A stretch of 6,583 nt of DNA from Caulobacteraceae bacterium (GTDB lineage Bacteria > Pseudomonadota > Alphaproteobacteria > Caulobacterales > Caulobacteraceae). Below, piece after piece: positions 6,551 to 6,583 of this stretch. The position numbers and the translations under genes are program-made. Under the pieces are notes generated by a model. That model saw only the letters and a list, made by a program, of their open reading frames with translations, did no database searches and was not told the origin of the DNA. The stretch spans positions 1 to 6,583 of the forward strand of contig CANGEH010000125.1 of the NCBI GenBank assembly GCA_947452665.1, in the 5' to 3' direction. Numbering within the stretch: position 1 is the first letter of the stretch; every line of letters starts with the position of its first letter.

Positions 6551-6583
6551 ATGACCGGCATCCTCAGCCTTATCACTTTTTCC
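6551..6583 (+). CDS. nuoM: NADH-quinone oxidoreductase subunit M (ND4 homologue), 3' truncated by the window
   Basis: Only 11 codons are visible, reading MTGILSLITFS. The hydrophobic start resembles NuoM N-termini, and the position directly after nuoL matches the conserved order nuoL-nuoM-nuoN. The product would be the second antiporter-like proton-pumping membrane subunit, between NuoL and NuoN. A good ribosome-binding site (GAGGGG) precedes the ATG, and the gap to nuoL is 14 nt. The call rests mainly on gene order, since no diagnostic motif falls inside the window. Confidence 0.85.
   Translation, partial: MTGILSLITFS

Noticed and set aside
1..6583. Accessory or novel system, mobile element, CRISPR array, tRNA or rRNA
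   Set aside because: Nearly all bases are explained by seven conserved nuo genes in standard order. No repeats, transposase, integrase or RNA gene signatures were seen.

Overview
The window is an internal piece of a bacterial respiratory complex I (NADH:quinone oxidoreductase) operon. It has seven co-directional genes on the + strand in the order nuoG (5' end missing), nuoH, nuoI, nuoJ, nuoK, nuoL and nuoM (only the first 11 codons). The proteins look like those of an alphaproteobacterium. The NuoI motif region, the mitochondrial-like NuoG that lacks the N7 cluster site, the NuoJ C-terminal tail and the extended NuoL all fit that class. I estimate about 58-60% G+C from sampled lines. A hand count finds few GANTC sites, which fits an alphaproteobacterium with a CcrM-type methylase. 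The order or genus cannot be fixed from this window.

Layout: bases 1-1872 encode NuoG, missing roughly its first 75 residues. NuoH follows after 4 nt (1877-2956) and NuoI after 15 nt (2972-3469). The only real gap is 103 nt (3470-3572), with a small GC-rich inverted repeat and no gene. NuoJ (3573-4190) overlaps NuoK (4187-4495) by 4 nt (ATGA). NuoL (4500-6536) starts at a GTG 4 nt after nuoK. NuoM begins at 6551 and runs off the window. No promoter or convincing intrinsic terminator is visible, so the genes are most likely co-transcribed from upstream.

How the genes work together: NuoG and NuoI belong to the peripheral arm and carry iron-sulfur clusters that pass electrons from NADH towards quinone. 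NuoH forms the membrane base of the quinone chamber. NuoJ and NuoK link it to the antiporter-like proton-pumping subunits NuoL and NuoM. The key charged residues and cluster ligands are present in every complete gene, so the complex looks functional.

No previously undescribed system is apparent; this is core metabolism. Points worth a second look are modest: the nuoI-nuoJ gap, a histidine-rich loop in NuoL, a start-junction sequence shared by three genes, and skewed GATC/GANTC frequencies.
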